Below the pieces are notes generated by a model. That model saw only the letters and a program-made list of their open reading frames with translations. It was not told the DNA's origin and made no database searches. Position numbers and translations under genes: made by a program. A DNA stretch of 64,000 nucleotides from the NCBI GenBank assembly GCA_945910005.1, contig CAMDTW010000641.1:1245001-1309000 (forward strand), written 5' to 3'. Each line of letters starts with the position of its first letter. The first letter of the stretch is position 1. This DNA comes from Isoperla grammatica. Taxonomy: Eukaryota > Arthropoda > Insecta > Plecoptera > Perlodidae. Of the stretch, positions 39,501 to 54,317 are shown in pieces.

Positions 39501-42500
39501 CTTGATAAACCTTGCGCTAAGTCAAAGACATGAAGGCCACTTCATGCAACATATCAGGACAACGCATGTTTCCTTGCTTGTGACGGTGACTGTACTTGAT
39601 AAACCCTGCGGTTAGTCAGTGACCTAGAAGCCACTACATGCAACATATCAGGACAACGCATGTTTCGTTGCTTGTGACGGTGACTGTACTTGATAAACCC
39701 TGCGCTAAGTCAGTGACATGAAAGCCACTTCATGCAACATATGAGAACAACGCATGTTTCCTTGCTTGTGACGGTGACTGTACTTGATAAACCCTGCGCT
39801 AAGTCAGTGACGTAGAAGCCACTACATGCAACATATGAGTACAACGCATGTTTCCTCGCTTGTGACGGTGACTGTACTTGATAACCCTGCGCTAAGTCAG
39901 TGACATAGAAGCCACTACATGCAACATATCAGGACAACGCATGTTTCCTTGCTTGTGACGGTGACTGTACTTGATAAACCCTGCGCTGAGTCAGTGACAT
40001 GAAAGCCACTTCATGCAACATATGAGAACAACGCATGTTTCCTCGCTTGTGACGGTGACTGTACTTGATAAACGCTGCGCTAAGTCAGTGACATGAAAGC
40101 CACTACATGCAACATATCAGGACAACGCATGTTTCCTTGCTTGTGACGGTGACTGTACTTGATAAACCCTGCGCTGAGTCAGTGACATGAAAGCCACTTC
40201 ATGCAACATATGAGAACAACGCATGTTTCCTCGCTTGTGACGGTGACTGTACTTGATAAACGCTGCGCTAAGTCAGTGACATACAAGCCACTTCATGCAA
40301 CATATGAGAACAACGCATGTTTCCTCGCTTGTGAATGTGACTGTACTTGATAAACCCTGCGCTAAGTCAGTGACATAGAAGCCACTACATGCAACGTATG
40401 AGGACAATGCATGTTTCCTCGCTTGTGGCGGGTGACTGTACTTGATAAACCCTGCGCTAAGTCAGTGACATGAAAGCCACTTCATGCAACATATGAGAAC
40501 AACGCATGTTTCCTCGCTTGTGACGGTGACTGTACTTGATAAACCCTGCGCTAAGTCAGTGACATAGAAGCCACTACATGCAACGTATCAGAACAACGCA
40601 TGTTTCCTTGCTTGTGACGGTGACTGTACTTTACAAACCCTGCGCTAAGTCAGTGACATAGAAGCCACTACATGCAACGTATGAGGACAACGCATGTTTT
40701 CTTGCTTGTGACGGTGACTGGACTTGATAAACCCTGCGCTAAGTCAGTGACATAGAAGCCACAACATTCAACATATCAGGACAACGCATGTTTCCTTGCT
40801 TGTGACGGTCACTGTACTTGATAAACCCTGCGCTAAGTCAGTGACATGAAAGCCCCTACATGGAACGTATGAGGACAACGCATGTTTCCTTGCTTGTGAC
40901 GGTGACTGTACTTGATAAACCCTGCGCTATATCAGTGACAAGAAAGCAACTACATGCAACATATCAGGACAACGCATGTTTCCTTGCTTGTGACGGTGAC
41001 TTTACTTGATAAACCCTGCGCTGAGTCAGTGATATAGAAGCCACTACATGCAACATATCAGGACAACGCATATTTCCTTGCTTGTGACGGTGACTGTACT
41101 TGATAAACCCTGCGCTATGTCAGTGACATAGAAGCAACTACATGCAACGTATGAGGACAACGCATGTTTCCTTGCTTGTGACGGTGACTGTACTTGATAA
41201 ACCTTGCGCTAAGTCAGTGACATAGAAGCCACTTCATGCAACGTATCAGGACAACGCATGTCTCCTTGCTTGTGACGGTGACTGTACTTGATAAACCTTT
41301 GACATAGAAGCCACTACATGCAACGTATCAGGACAACGCATGTTTCCTTGCTTGTGACGGTGACTGTACTTGAGAGACCTTGCGCTTAGTCAGTGACATA
41401 GAAGCCACTACATGCAACGTATAAGGACAACGCATGTTTCCTTGCTTGTGACGGTGACTGTACTTGATAAACCCTGCGCTAAGTCAGTGACATGATAGCC
41501 ACTACATGCAACGTATGAGGACAACGCATGTTTCCTTGCTTGTGACGGTAACTGTACTTGATAAACCCTGCGTAAGTCAGTGACATAGAAGCCACTACAT
41601 GCAACATATCAGGACAACGCATGTTTTCTCGCTTGTGACGGTGATTGTACTTGATAAACCCTGCGCTAAGTCAGTGACATAGAAGCCACTACATGCAACA
41701 TATCAGGACAACTCATGTTTCCTCTATTGTGACGGTGACTTAACTTGATTAACCCTGTGCTAAGTCAGTGACATAGAAGCCACTACATGCAACGTATGAG
41801 GACAACACATGTTTCCTTGCTTGTGACGGTGACTGTACTTGATAAACCCTGCAAAAGTCAGTGACATAGAAGCCACTACATGCAACGTATCAGGACAACG
41901 CATGTTTCTTTGCTTCTGACGGTGACTGTACTTGATAAACCCTGCGCTAAGTCAGTGACATAGAAGCCACTTTATGCAACATATCAGGACAACGCATGTT
42001 TTCTCTATTGTGACGGTGACTGTACTTGATAAACCCTGCGCTAAGTCAGTGACATGAAAGCCACTACATGCAACATATCAGGACAATTCATGTTTCCTCT
42101 ATTGTGACGGTGACTTAACTTGATTAACCCTGCGCTAAGTCAGTGACATAGAAGCCACTACATGCAACGTATGAGGACAACACATGTTTCCTTGCTTGTG
42201 ACGGTGACTGTACTTGATAAACCCTGCAAAAGTCAGTGACATAGAAGCCACTACATGCAACGTATCAGGACAACGCATGTTTCCTTGCTTGTGACGGTGA
42301 CTGTACTTGATAAACCCTGCGCTAAGTCAGTGACATAGAAGCCACTACATGCAACGTATCAGAACAACGCATGTTTCCTTGCTTGTGACGGTGACTGTAC
42401 TTTACAAACTTTGCGCTAAGTCAGTGACATAGAAGCCACTACATGCAACGTATGAGGACAACGCATGTTTTCTTGCTTGTGACGGTGACTGGACTTGATA

Positions 42501-45187
42501 AACCCTGCGCTAAGTCAGTGACATAGAAGCCACTACATTCAACATATCAGAACAACGCATGTTTCCTTGCTTGTGACGGTCACTGTACTTGATAAACCCT
42601 GCGCTTAGTCAGTGACATGAAAGCCACTACATGGAACGTATGAGGACAACGCTATTTCCTTGCTTGTGACGGTGACTGTACTTGATAAACCTTGCGCTAT
42701 GTCAGTGACATGAAAGCCACTACATGCAACATATCAGGACAACGCATGTTTCCTTGCTTGTGACGGTGACTGTACTTGATTAACCCTGCGCTAAGGCAGT
42801 GACATGAAAGCCACTACATGCAACGTATGAGGACAACGCATGTTTCCTTGCTTGTGACGGTGACTGTACTTGATAAACCTTGCGCTAAGTCAGTGACATA
42901 GAAGCCACTTCATGCAACGTATCAGGACAACGCATGTTTCCTTGCTTGTGACGGTGACTGTACTTGATAAACCTTTGACATAGAAGCCAGTACATGCAAC
43001 GTATCAGGACAACGCATGTTTCTTTGCTTGTGACGGTGACTGTACTTGATAAACCTTGCGCTAAGTCAGTGACATAGAAGCCACTACATGCAACGTATGA
43101 GGACAACGCATGTTTCCTCTATTGTGACGGTAACTGTACTTGATAAACCCTGCGCTATGTCAGTGACATGAAAGCCACTACATGCAACATATCAGGACAA
43201 CGCATGTTTCTTAGCTTGTGACGGTGACTGTACTTGATAAACCCTGCGCTAAGTCAGTGACATGAAAGCCACTTCATGCAACATATGAGAAAAACGCATG
43301 TTTCCTCGCTTGTGACGGTGACTGTACTTGATAAACCCTGCGCTAAGTCAGTGACATGAAAGCCACTTCATGCAACATATGAGAACAACGCATGTTTCCG
43401 CGCTTGTGAAGGTGACTGTACTTGATAAACCCTGTGCTAAGTCAGTGACATGGAAGCCACTACATGCAACGTATGAGGAAACGCATGTTTCCTTGCTTGT
43501 GACGGTGACTGTACTTAATAAACCCTGCGGTTAGTCAGTGACATAGATCCACTACATGCAACATATCAGGACAACGCATGTTTCGTTGCTTGTGACGGTG
43601 ACTGTACTTGATAAACCCTGCGCTAAGTCAGTGACATGAAAGCCACTTCATGCAACATATGAGAACAACGCATGTTTCCTCGCTTGTGACGGTGACTGTA
43701 CTTGATAAACCCTGCGCTTAGTCAGTGACATGAAAGCCACTTCATGCAACATATGAGAACAACGCATGTTTCCTTGCTTGTGAAGGTGACTGTACTTGAT
43801 AAACCCTGCGCTAAGTCAGTGACATAGAAGCCACTACATGCAACATATGAGGACAACGCATGTATCCTCGCTTGGGACGGTGACTGTACTTGATAAACCC
43901 TGCGCTAAGTCAGTGACATAGAAGCCACTACATGCAAAATATCAGGACAACGCATGTTTCCTTGCTTGTGACGGTGACTGTACTTGATAAACCCTGCGCT
44001 GAGTCAGTGACATGAGAGCCACTTCATGCAACATATGAGAACAACGCATGTTTCCTCGCTTGTGACGGTGACTCTACTTGATAAACGCTGCGCTTAGTCA
44101 GTGACATGAAAGCCACTACATGCAACATATCAGGACAACGCATGTTTCTTGCTTGTGACGGTTACTGTACTTGATAAACGCTGCGCTAAGTCAGTGACAT
44201 GAAAGCCACTTCATGCAACATATGAGAACAACGCATGTTTCCTCGCTTGTGAAGGTGACTGTACTTGATAAACCCTGCGCTAAGTCAGTGACATGAAGCC
44301 ACTTCATGCAACATATGAGAACAACGCATGTTTCCTCGCTTGGGACGGTGACTGTACTTGATAAACCCTGCGCTAAGTCAGTGACATAGAAGCCACTACA
44401 TGATAAATATCAGGACAACGCATGTTTCCTTGCTAGTGACGGTGACTGTACTTGATAAACCCTGCGCTGAGTCAGTGACATGAAAGCCACTTCATGCAAC
44501 ATGAGGACAACGCATGTTTCCTTGCTTGTGACGGTGACTGTACTTGATAAACCTTGCGCTAAGTCAGTGACATAGAAGCCACTTCATGCAACGTATCAGG
44601 ACAACGCATGTCTCCTTGCTTGTGACGGTGACTGTACTTGATAAACCTTTGACATAGAAGCCACTACATGCAACGTATCAGGACAACGCATGTTTCCTTG
44701 CTTGTGACGGTGACTGTACTTGATAGACCTTGCGCTTAGTCAGTGACATAGAAGCCACTACATGCAACGTATGAGGACAACGCATGTTTCCTTGCTTGTG
44801 ACGGTGACTGTACTTGATAAACCCTGCGCTAAGTCAGTGACATGATAGCCACTACATGCAACGTATGAGGACAACGCATGTTTCCTTGCTTGTGACGGTA
44901 ACTGTACTTGATAAACCCTGCGTAAGTCAGTGACATAGAAGCCACTACATGCAACATATCAGGACAACGCATGTTTTCTCGCTTGTGACGGTGATTGTAC
45001 TTGATAAACCCTGCGCTAAGTCAGTGACATAGAAGCCACTACATGCAACATATCAGGACAACTCATGTTTCCTCTATTGTGACGGTGACTTAACTTGATT
45101 AACCCTGCGCTAAGTCAGTGACATAGAAGCCACTACATGCAACGTATGAGGACAACACATGTTTCCTTGCTTGTGACGGTGACTGTA
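39501..45187. repeat. Repeat A copy 1 in super-unit 2, two monomers short
   Basis: It corresponds to 5,560-11,433 but is 187 bp shorter. It lacks two monomers at about 44,331-44,343, and it keeps the base missing near 9,509 in the first super-unit. All other landmarks are in the same order, including the 222-bp frame at 42,885. Confidence 0.86.
44331..44343. other. Breakpoint of a 188-bp (two-monomer) deletion
   Basis: Here TTTCCTCGCTTG runs directly into GGACGGTGAC. In the first super-unit the corresponding CGCTTG at 10,395 is followed by TGACGG, and the CGCTTGGGACGG form comes 188 bp later at 10,583. The exchange point is inside the shared TTTCCTCGCTTG. The A copies at 16,260-16,470 and 50,010-50,220 also keep the two monomers, so this is a loss in this copy rather than a gain elsewhere. 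Confidence 0.88.
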
Positions 45188-48100
45188 CTTGATAAACCTT
45201 GCGCTAAGTCAAAGACATGAAGGCCACTTCATGCAACATATCAGGACAACGCATGTTTCCTTGCTTGTGACGGTGACTGTACTTGATAAACCCTGCGGTT
45301 AGTCAGTGACCTAGAAGCCACTACATGCAACATATCAGGACAACGCATGTTTCGTTGCTTGTGACGGTGACTGTACTTGATAAACCCTGCGCTAAGTCAG
45401 TGACATGAAAGCCACTTCATGCAACATATGAGAACAACGCATGTTTCCTTGCTTGTGACGGTGACTGTACTTGATAAACCCTGCGCTAAGTCAGTGACGT
45501 AGAAGCCACTACATGCAACATATGAGTACAACGCATGTTTCCTCGCTTGTGACGGTGACTGTACTTGATAACCCTGCGCTAAGTCAGTGACATAGAAGCC
45601 ACTACATGCAACATATCAGGACAACGCATGTTTCCTTGCTTGTGACGGTGACTGTACTTGATAAACCCTGCGCTGAGTCAGTGACATGAAAGCCACTTCA
45701 TGCAACATATGAGAACAACGCATGTTTCCTCGCTTGTGACGGTGACTGTACTTGATAAACGCTGCGCTAAGTCAGTGACATGAAAGCCACTACATGCAAC
45801 ATATCAGGACAACGCATGTTTCCTTGCTTGTGACGGTGACTGTACTTGATAAACCCTGCGCTGAGTCAGTGACATGAAAGCCACTTCATGCAACATATGA
45901 GAACAACGCATGTTTCCTCGCTTGTGACGGTGACTGTACTTGATAAACGCTGCGCTAAGTCAGTGACATACAAGCCACTTCATGCAACATATGAGAACAA
46001 CGCATGTTTCCTCGCTTGTGAATGTGACTGTACTTGATAAACCCTGCGCTAAGTCAGTGACATAGAAGCCACTACATGCAACGTATGAGGACAATGCATG
46101 TTTCCTCGCTTGTGGCGGGTGACTGTACTTGATAAACCCTGCGCTAAGTCAGTGACATGAAAGCCACTTCATGCAACATATGAGAACAACGCATGTTTCC
46201 TCGCTTGTGACGGTGACTGTACTTGATAAACCCTGCGCTAAGTCAGTGACATAGAAGCCACTACATGCAACGTATCAGAACAACGCATGTTTCCTTGCTT
46301 GTGACGGTGACTGTACTTTACAAACCCTGCGCTAAGTCAGTGACATAGAAGCCACTACATGCAACGTATGAGGACAACGCATGTTTTCTTGCTTGTGACG
46401 GTGACTGGACTTGATAAACCCTGCGCTAAGTCAGTGACATAGAAGCCACAACATTCAACATATCAGGACAACGCATGTTTCCTTGCTTGTGACGGTCACT
46501 GTACTTGATAAACCCTGCGCTAAGTCAGTGACATGAAAGCCCCTACATGGAACGTATGAGGACAACGCATGTTTCCTTGCTTGTGACGGTGACTGTACTT
46601 GATAAACCCTGCGCTATATCAGTGACAAGAAAGCAACTACATGCAACATATCAGGACAACGCATGTTTCCTTGCTTGTGACGGTGACTTTACTTGATAAA
46701 CCCTGCGCTGAGTCAGTGATATAGAAGCCACTACATGCAACATATCAGGACAACGCATATTTCCTTGCTTGTGACGGTGACTGTACTTGATAAACCCTGC
46801 GCTATGTCAGTGACATAGAAGCAACTACATGCAACGTATGAGGACAACGCATGTTTCCTTGCTTGTGACGGTGACTGTACTTGATAAACCTTGCGCTAAG
46901 TCAGTGACATAGAAGCCACTTCATGCAACGTATCAGGACAACGCATGTCTCCTTGCTTGTGACGGTGACTGTACTTGATAAACCTTTGACATAGAAGCCA
47001 CTACATGCAACGTATCAGGACAACGCATGTTTCCTTGCTTGTGACGGTGACTGTACTTGAGAGACCTTGCGCTTAGTCAGTGACATAGAAGCCACTACAT
47101 GCAACGTATAAGGACAACGCATGTTTCCTTGCTTGTGACGGTGACTGTACTTGATAAACCCTGCGCTAAGTCAGTGACATGATAGCCACTACATGCAACG
47201 TATGAGGACAACGCATGTTTCCTTGCTTGTGACGGTAACTGTACTTGATAAACCCTGCGTAAGTCAGTGACATAGAAGCCACTACATGCAACATATCAGG
47301 ACAACGCATGTTTTCTCGCTTGTGACGGTGATTGTACTTGATAAACCCTGCGCTAAGTCAGTGACATAGAAGCCACTACATGAACATATCAGGACAACTC
47401 ATGTTTCCTCTATTGTGACGGTGACTTAACTTGATTAACCCTGTGCTAAGTCAGTGACATAGAAGCCACTACATGCAACGTATGAGGACAACACATGTTT
47501 CCTTGCTTGTGACGGTGACTGTACTTGATAAACCCTGCAAAAGTCAGTGACATAGAAGCCACTACATGCAACGTATCAGGACAACGCATGTTTCTTTGCT
47601 TCTGACGGTGACTGTACTTGATAAACCCTGCGCTAAGTCAGTGACATAGAAGCCACTTTATGCAACATATCAGGACAACGCATGTTTTCTCTATTGTGAC
47701 GGTGACTGTACTTGATAAACCCTGCGCTAAGTCAGTGACATGAAAGCCACTACATGCAACATATCAGGACAATTCATGTTTCCTCTATTGTGACGGTGAC
47801 TTAACTTGATTAACCCTGCGCTAAGTCAGTGACATAGAAGCCACTACATGCAACGTATGAGGACAACACATGTTTCCTTGCTTGTGACGGTGACTGTACT
47901 TGATAAACCCTGCAAAAGTCAGTGACATAGAAGCCACTACATGCAACGTATCAGGACAACGCATGTTTCCTTGCTTGTGACGGTGACTGTACTTGATAAA
48001 CCCTGCGCTAAGTCAGTGACATAGAAGCCACTACATGCAACGTATCAGAACAACGCATGTTTCCTTGCTTGTGACGGTGACTGTACTTTACAAACTTTGC

Positions 48101-51060
48101 GCTAAGTCAGTGACATAGAAGCCACTACATGCAACGTATGAGGACAACGCATGTTTTCTTGCTTGTGACGGTGACTGGACTTGATAAACCCTGCGCTAAG
48201 TCAGTGACATAGAAGCCACTACATTCAACATATCAGAACAACGCATGTTTCCTTGCTTGTGACGGTCACTGTACTTGATAAACCCTGCGCTTAGTCAGTG
48301 ACATGAAAGCCACTACATGGAACGTATGAGGACAACGCTATTTCCTTGCTTGTGACGGTGACTGTACTTGATAAACCTTGCGCTATGTCAGTGACATGAA
48401 AGCCACTACATGCAACATATCAGGACAACGCATGTTTCCTTGCTTGTGACGGTGACTGTACTTGATTAACCCTGCGCTAAGGCAGTGACATGAAAGCCAC
48501 TACATGCAACGTATGAGGACAACGCATGTTTCCTTGCTTGTGACGGTGACTGTACTTGATAAACCTTGCGCTAAGTCAGTGACATAGAAGCCACTTCATG
48601 CAACGTATCAGGACAACGCATGTTTCCTTGCTTGTGACGGTGACTGTACTTGATAAACCTTTGACATAGAAGCCAGTACATGCAACGTATCAGGACAACG
48701 CATGTTTCTTTGCTTGTGACGGTGACTGTACTTGATAAACCTTGCGCTAAGTCAGTGACATAGAAGCCACTACATGCAACGTATGAGGACAACGCATGTT
48801 TCCTCTATTGTGACGGTAACTGTACTTGATAAACCCTGCGCTATGTCAGTGACATGAAAGCCACTACATGCAACATATCAGGACAACGCATGTTTCTTAG
48901 CTTGTGACGGTGACTGTACTTGATAAACCCTGCGCTAAGTCAGTGACATGAAAGCCACTTCATGCAACATATGAGAAAAACGCATGTTTCCTCGCTTGTG
49001 ACGGTGACTGTACTTGATAAACCCTGCGCTAAGTCAGTGACATGAAAGCCACTTCATGCAACATATGAGAACAACGCATGTTTCCGCGCTTGTGAAGGTG
49101 ACTGTACTTGATAAACCCTGTGCTAAGTCAGTGACATGGAAGCCACTACATGCAACGTATGAGGAAACGCATGTTTCCTTGCTTGTGACGGTGACTGTAC
49201 TTAATAAACCCTGCGGTTAGTCAGTGACATAGATCCACTACATGCAACATATCAGGACAACGCATGTTTCGTTGCTTGTGACGGTGACTGTACTTGATAA
49301 ACCCTGCGCTAAGTCAGTGACATGAAAGCCACTTCATGCAACATATGAGAACAACGCATGTTTCCTCGCTTGTGACGGTGACTGTACTTGATAAACCCTG
49401 CGCTTAGTCAGTGACATGAAAGCCACTTCATGCAACATATGAGAACAACGCATGTTTCCTTGCTTGTGAAGGTGACTGTACTTGATAAACCCTGCGCTAA
49501 GTCAGTGACATAGAAGCCACTACATGCAACATATGAGGACAACGCATGTATCCTCGCTTGGGACGGTGACTGTACTTGATAAACCCTGCGCTAAGTCAGT
49601 GACATAGAAGCCACTACATGCAAAATATCAGGACAACGCATGTTTCCTTGCTTGTGACGGTGACTGTACTTGATAAACCCTGCGCTGAGTCAGTGACATG
49701 AGAGCCACTTCATGCAACATATGAGAACAACGCATGTTTCCTCGCTTGTGACGGTGACTCTACTTGATAAACGCTGCGCTTAGTCAGTGACATGAAAGCC
49801 ACTACATGCAACATATCAGGACAACGCATGTTTCTTGCTTGTGACGGTTACTGTACTTGATAAACGCTGCGCTAAGTCAGTGACATGAAAGCCACTTCAT
49901 GCAACATATGAGAACAACGCATGTTTCCTCGCTTGTGAAGGTGACTGTACTTGATAAACCCTGCGCTAAGTCAGTGACATGAAGCCACTTCATGCAACAT
50001 ATGAGAACAACGCATGTTTCCTCGCTTGTGACGGTGACTGTACTTGATAAACCCTGCGCTAAGTCAGTGAGATGAAAGCCACTTCATGCAACATATGAGA
50101 ACAACGCATGTTTCCTCGCTTGTGAAGGTTACTGTTCTTGATAAACCCTGCGCTAAGTCAGTGACATAGAAGCCACTACATGCAACATATGAGGACAACG
50201 CATGTTTCCTCGCTTGGGACGGTGACTGTACTTGATAAACCCTGCGCTAAGTCAGTGACATAGAAGCCACTACATGATAAATATCAGGACAACGCATGTT
50301 TCCTTGCTAGTGACGGTGACTGTACTTGATAAACCCTGCGCTGAGTCAGTGACATGAAAGCCACTTCATGCAACATGAGGACAACGCATGTTTCCTTGCT
50401 TGTGACGGTGACTGTACTTGATAAACCTTGCGCTAAGTCAGTGACATAGAAGCCACTTCATGCAACGTATCAGGACAACGCATGTCTCCTTGCTTGTGAC
50501 GGTGACTGTACTTGATAAACCTTTGACATAGAAGCCACTACATGCAACGTATCAGGACAACGCATGTTTCCTTGCTTGTGACGGTGACTGTACTTGATAG
50601 ACCTTGCGCTTAGTCAGTGACATAGAAGCCACTACATGCAACGTATGAGGACAACGCATGTTTCCTTGCTTGTGACGGTGACTGTACTTGATAAACCCTG
50701 CGCTAAGTCAGTGACATGATAGCCACTACATGCAACGTATGAGGACAACGCATGTTTCCTTGCTTGTGACGGTAACTGTACTTGATAAACCCTGCGTAAG
50801 TCAGTGACATAGAAGCCACTACATGCAACATATCAGGACAACGCATGTTTTCTCGCTTGTGACGGTGATTGTACTTGATAAACCCTGCGCTAAGTCAGTG
50901 ACATAGAAGCCACTACATGCAACATATCAGGACAACTCATGTTTCCTCTATTGTGACGGTGACTTAACTTGATTAACCCTGCGCTAAGTCAGTGACATAG
51001 AAGCCACTACATGCAACGTATGAGGACAACACATGTTTCCTTGCTTGTGACGGTGACTGT
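45188..51060. repeat. Repeat A copy 2 in super-unit 2
   Basis: It corresponds to 11,434-17,307 and is one base shorter because CTACATGAACATATC near 47,383 replaces CTACATGCAACATATC. The variant order is otherwise the same, with the B1 equivalent inside it (about 46,841-50,377). Confidence 0.86.
46841..50377. repeat. Repeat B copy 1 in super-unit 2
   Basis: It corresponds to 13,087-16,624. It keeps the B1-specific GAGAGACC, CGTATAAGG, CAATTCATG and ATGAGAGCC variants, which shows that the B1/B2 differences predate the 33.9-kb duplication. It overlaps A copy 2 of this super-unit. Confidence 0.84.
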
Positions 51061-53915
51061 ACTTGATAAACCCTGCAAAAGTCAGTGACATAGAAGCCAC
51101 TACATGCAACGTATCAGGACAACGCATGTTTCTTTGCTTCTGACGGTGACTGTACTTGATAAACCCTGCGCTAAGTCAGTGACATAGAAGCCACTTTATG
51201 CAACATATCAGGACAACGCATGTTTTCTCTATTGTGACGGTGACTGTACTTGATAAACCCTGCGCTAAGTCAGTGACATGAAAGCCACTACATGCAACAT
51301 ATCAGGACAACTCATGTTTCCTCTATTGTGACGGTGACTTAACTTGATTAACCCTGCGCTAAGTCAGTGACATAGAAGCCACTACATGCAACGTATGAGG
51401 ACAACACATGTTTCCTTGCTTGTGACGGTGACTGTACTTGATAAACCCTGCAAAAGTCAGTGACATAGAAGCCACTACATGCAACGTATCAGGACAACGC
51501 ATGTTTCCTTGCTTGTGACGGTGACTGTACTTGATAAACCCTGCGCTAAGTCAGTGACATAGAAGCCACTACATGCAACGTATCAGAACAACGCATGTTT
51601 CCTTGCTTGTGACGGTGACTGTACTTTACAAACTTTGCGCTAAGTCAGTGACATAGAAGCCACTACATGCAACGTATGAAGACAACGCATGTTTTCTTGC
51701 TTGTGACGGTGACTGGACTTGATAAACCCTGCGCTAAGTCAGTGACATAGAAGCCACTACATTCAACATATCAGAACAACGCATGTTTCCTTGCTTGTGA
51801 CGGTCACTGTACTTGATAAACCCTGCGCTTAGTCAGTGACATGAAAGCCACTACATGGAACGTATGAGGACAACGCTATTTCCTTGCTTGTGACGGTGAC
51901 TGTACTTGATAAACCTTGCGCTATGTCAGTGACATGAAAGCCACTACATGCAACATATCAGGACAACGCATGTTTCCTTGCTTGTGACGGTGACTGTACT
52001 TGATTAACCCTGCGCTAAGGCAGTGACATGAAAGCCACTACATGCAACGTATGAGGACAACGCATGTTTCCTTGCTTGTGACGGTGACTGTACTTGATAA
52101 ACCTTGCGCTAAGTCAGTGACATAGAAGCCACTTCATGCAACGTATCAGGACAACGCATGTTTCCTTGCTTGTGACGGTGACTGTACTTGATAAACCTTT
52201 GACATAGAAGCCAGTACATGCAACGTATCAGGACAACGCATGTTTCTTTGCTTGTGACGGTGACTGTACTTGATAAACCTTGCGCTAAGTCAGTGACATA
52301 GAAGCCACTACATGCAACGTATGAGGACAACGCATGTTTCCTCTATTGTGACGGTAACTGTACTTGATAAACCCTGCGCTATGTCAGTGACATGAAAGCC
52401 ACTACATGCAACATATCAGGACAACGCATGTTTCTTAGCTTGTGACGGTGACTGTACTTGATAAACCCTGCGCTAAGTCAGTGACATGAAAGCCACTTCA
52501 TGCAACATATGAGAAAAACGCATGTTTCCTCGCTTGTGACGGTGACTGTACTTGATAAACCCTGCGCTAAGTCAGTGACATGAAAGCCACTTCATGCAAC
52601 ATATGAGAACAACGCATGTTTCCGCGCTTGTGAAGGTGACTGTACTTGATAAACCCTGTGCTAAGTCAGTGACATGGAAGCCACTACATGCAACGTATGA
52701 GGAAACGCATGTTTCCTTGCTTGTGACGGTGACTGTACTTAATAAACCCTGCGGTTAGTCAGTGACATAGATCCACTACATGCAACATATCAGGACAACG
52801 CATGTTTCGTTGCTTGTGACGGTGACTGTACTTGATAAACCCTGCGCTAAGTCAGTGACATGAAAGCCACTTCATGCAACATATGAGAACAACGCATGTT
52901 TCCTCGCTTGTGACGGTGACTGTACTTGATAAACCCTGCGCTTAGTCAGTGACATGAAAGCCACTTCATGCAACATATGAGAACAACGCATGTTTCCTTG
53001 CTTGTGAAGGTGACTGTACTTGATAAACCCTGCGCTAAGTCAGTGACATAGAAGCCACTACATGCAACATATGAGGACAACGCATGTATCCTCGCTTGGG
53101 ACGGTGACTGTACTTGATAAACCCTGCGCTAAGTCAGTGACATAGAAGCCACTACATGCAAAATATCAGGACAACGCATGTTTCCTTGCTTGTGACGGTG
53201 ACTGTACTTGATAAACCCTGCGCTGAGTCAGTGACATGAAAGCCACTTCATGCAACATATGAGAACAACGCATGTTTCCTCGCTTGTGACGGTGACTCTA
53301 CTTGATAAACGCTGCGCTTAGTCAGTGACATGAAAGCCACTACATGCAACATATCAGGACAACGCATGTTTCTTGCTTGTGACGGTTACTGTACTTGATA
53401 AACGCTGCGCTAAGTCAGTGACATGAAAGCCACTTCATGCAACATATGAGAACAACGCATGTTTCCTCGCTTGTGAAGGTGACTGTACTTGATAAACCCT
53501 GCGCTAAGTCAGTGACATGAAGCCACTTCATGCAACATATGAGAACAACGCATGTTTCCTCGCTTGTGACGGTGACTGTACTTGATAAACCCTGCGCTAA
53601 GTCAGTGAGATGAAAGCCACTTCATGCAACATATGAGAACAACGCATGTTTCCTCGCTTGTGAAGGTTACTGTTCTTGATAAACCCTGCGCTAAGTCAGT
53701 GACATAGAAGCCACTACATGCAACATATGAGGACAACGCATGTTTCCTCGCTTGGGACGGTGACTGTACTTGATAAACCCTGCGCTAAGTCAGTGACATA
53801 GAAGCCACTACATGATAAATATCAGGACAACGCATGTTTCCTTGCTAGTGACGGTGACTGTACTTGATAAACCCTGCGCTGAGTCAGTGACATGAAAGCC
53901 ACTTCATGCAACATG
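50378..53915. repeat. Repeat B copy 2 in super-unit 2
   Basis: It corresponds to 16,625-20,162, starts with the hybrid CAACATGAGGAC monomer, and ends at CAACATGAGAAAAACGC (about 53,912). It has the B2-specific GTATGAAGAC variant near 51,678. No gene is present. Confidence 0.84.
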
Positions 53916-54317
53916 AGAAAAACGCATGTTTCCTCGCTTGTGACGGTGACTGTACTTGATAAACGCTGCGCTAAGTCAGTGACATGATAGCCACTACATG
54001 CAACATATCAGGACAACGCATGTTTCCTTGCTTGTGACGGTGACTGTACTTGATAAACGCTGCGCTAAGTCAGTGACATGAAAGCCATTTCATGCAACAT
54101 ATGAGAACAATGCATGTTTCCTCGCTTGTGAAGGTGACTGTACTTGATAAACCCTGCGCTAAGTCAGTGACATAGAAGCCACTTCATGCAACGTATGAGG
54201 ACAATGCATGTTTCCTCGCTTGTGACGGTGACTGTACTTGATAAACCCTGCGCTAAGTCAGTGACATGAAAGCCACTTCATGCAACATATGAGAACAACG
54301 TATGTTTCCTCGCTTGT
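53916..54317. repeat. B-to-C bridge in super-unit 2
   Basis: About four monomers correspond to 20,163-20,564 with the same CATTTCATGC and AACAACGTATG variants. Just to its right, GGTGACTGTACTT stands where super-unit 1 has the private GGTGCCTGTACTT (20,572). Confidence 0.75.
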
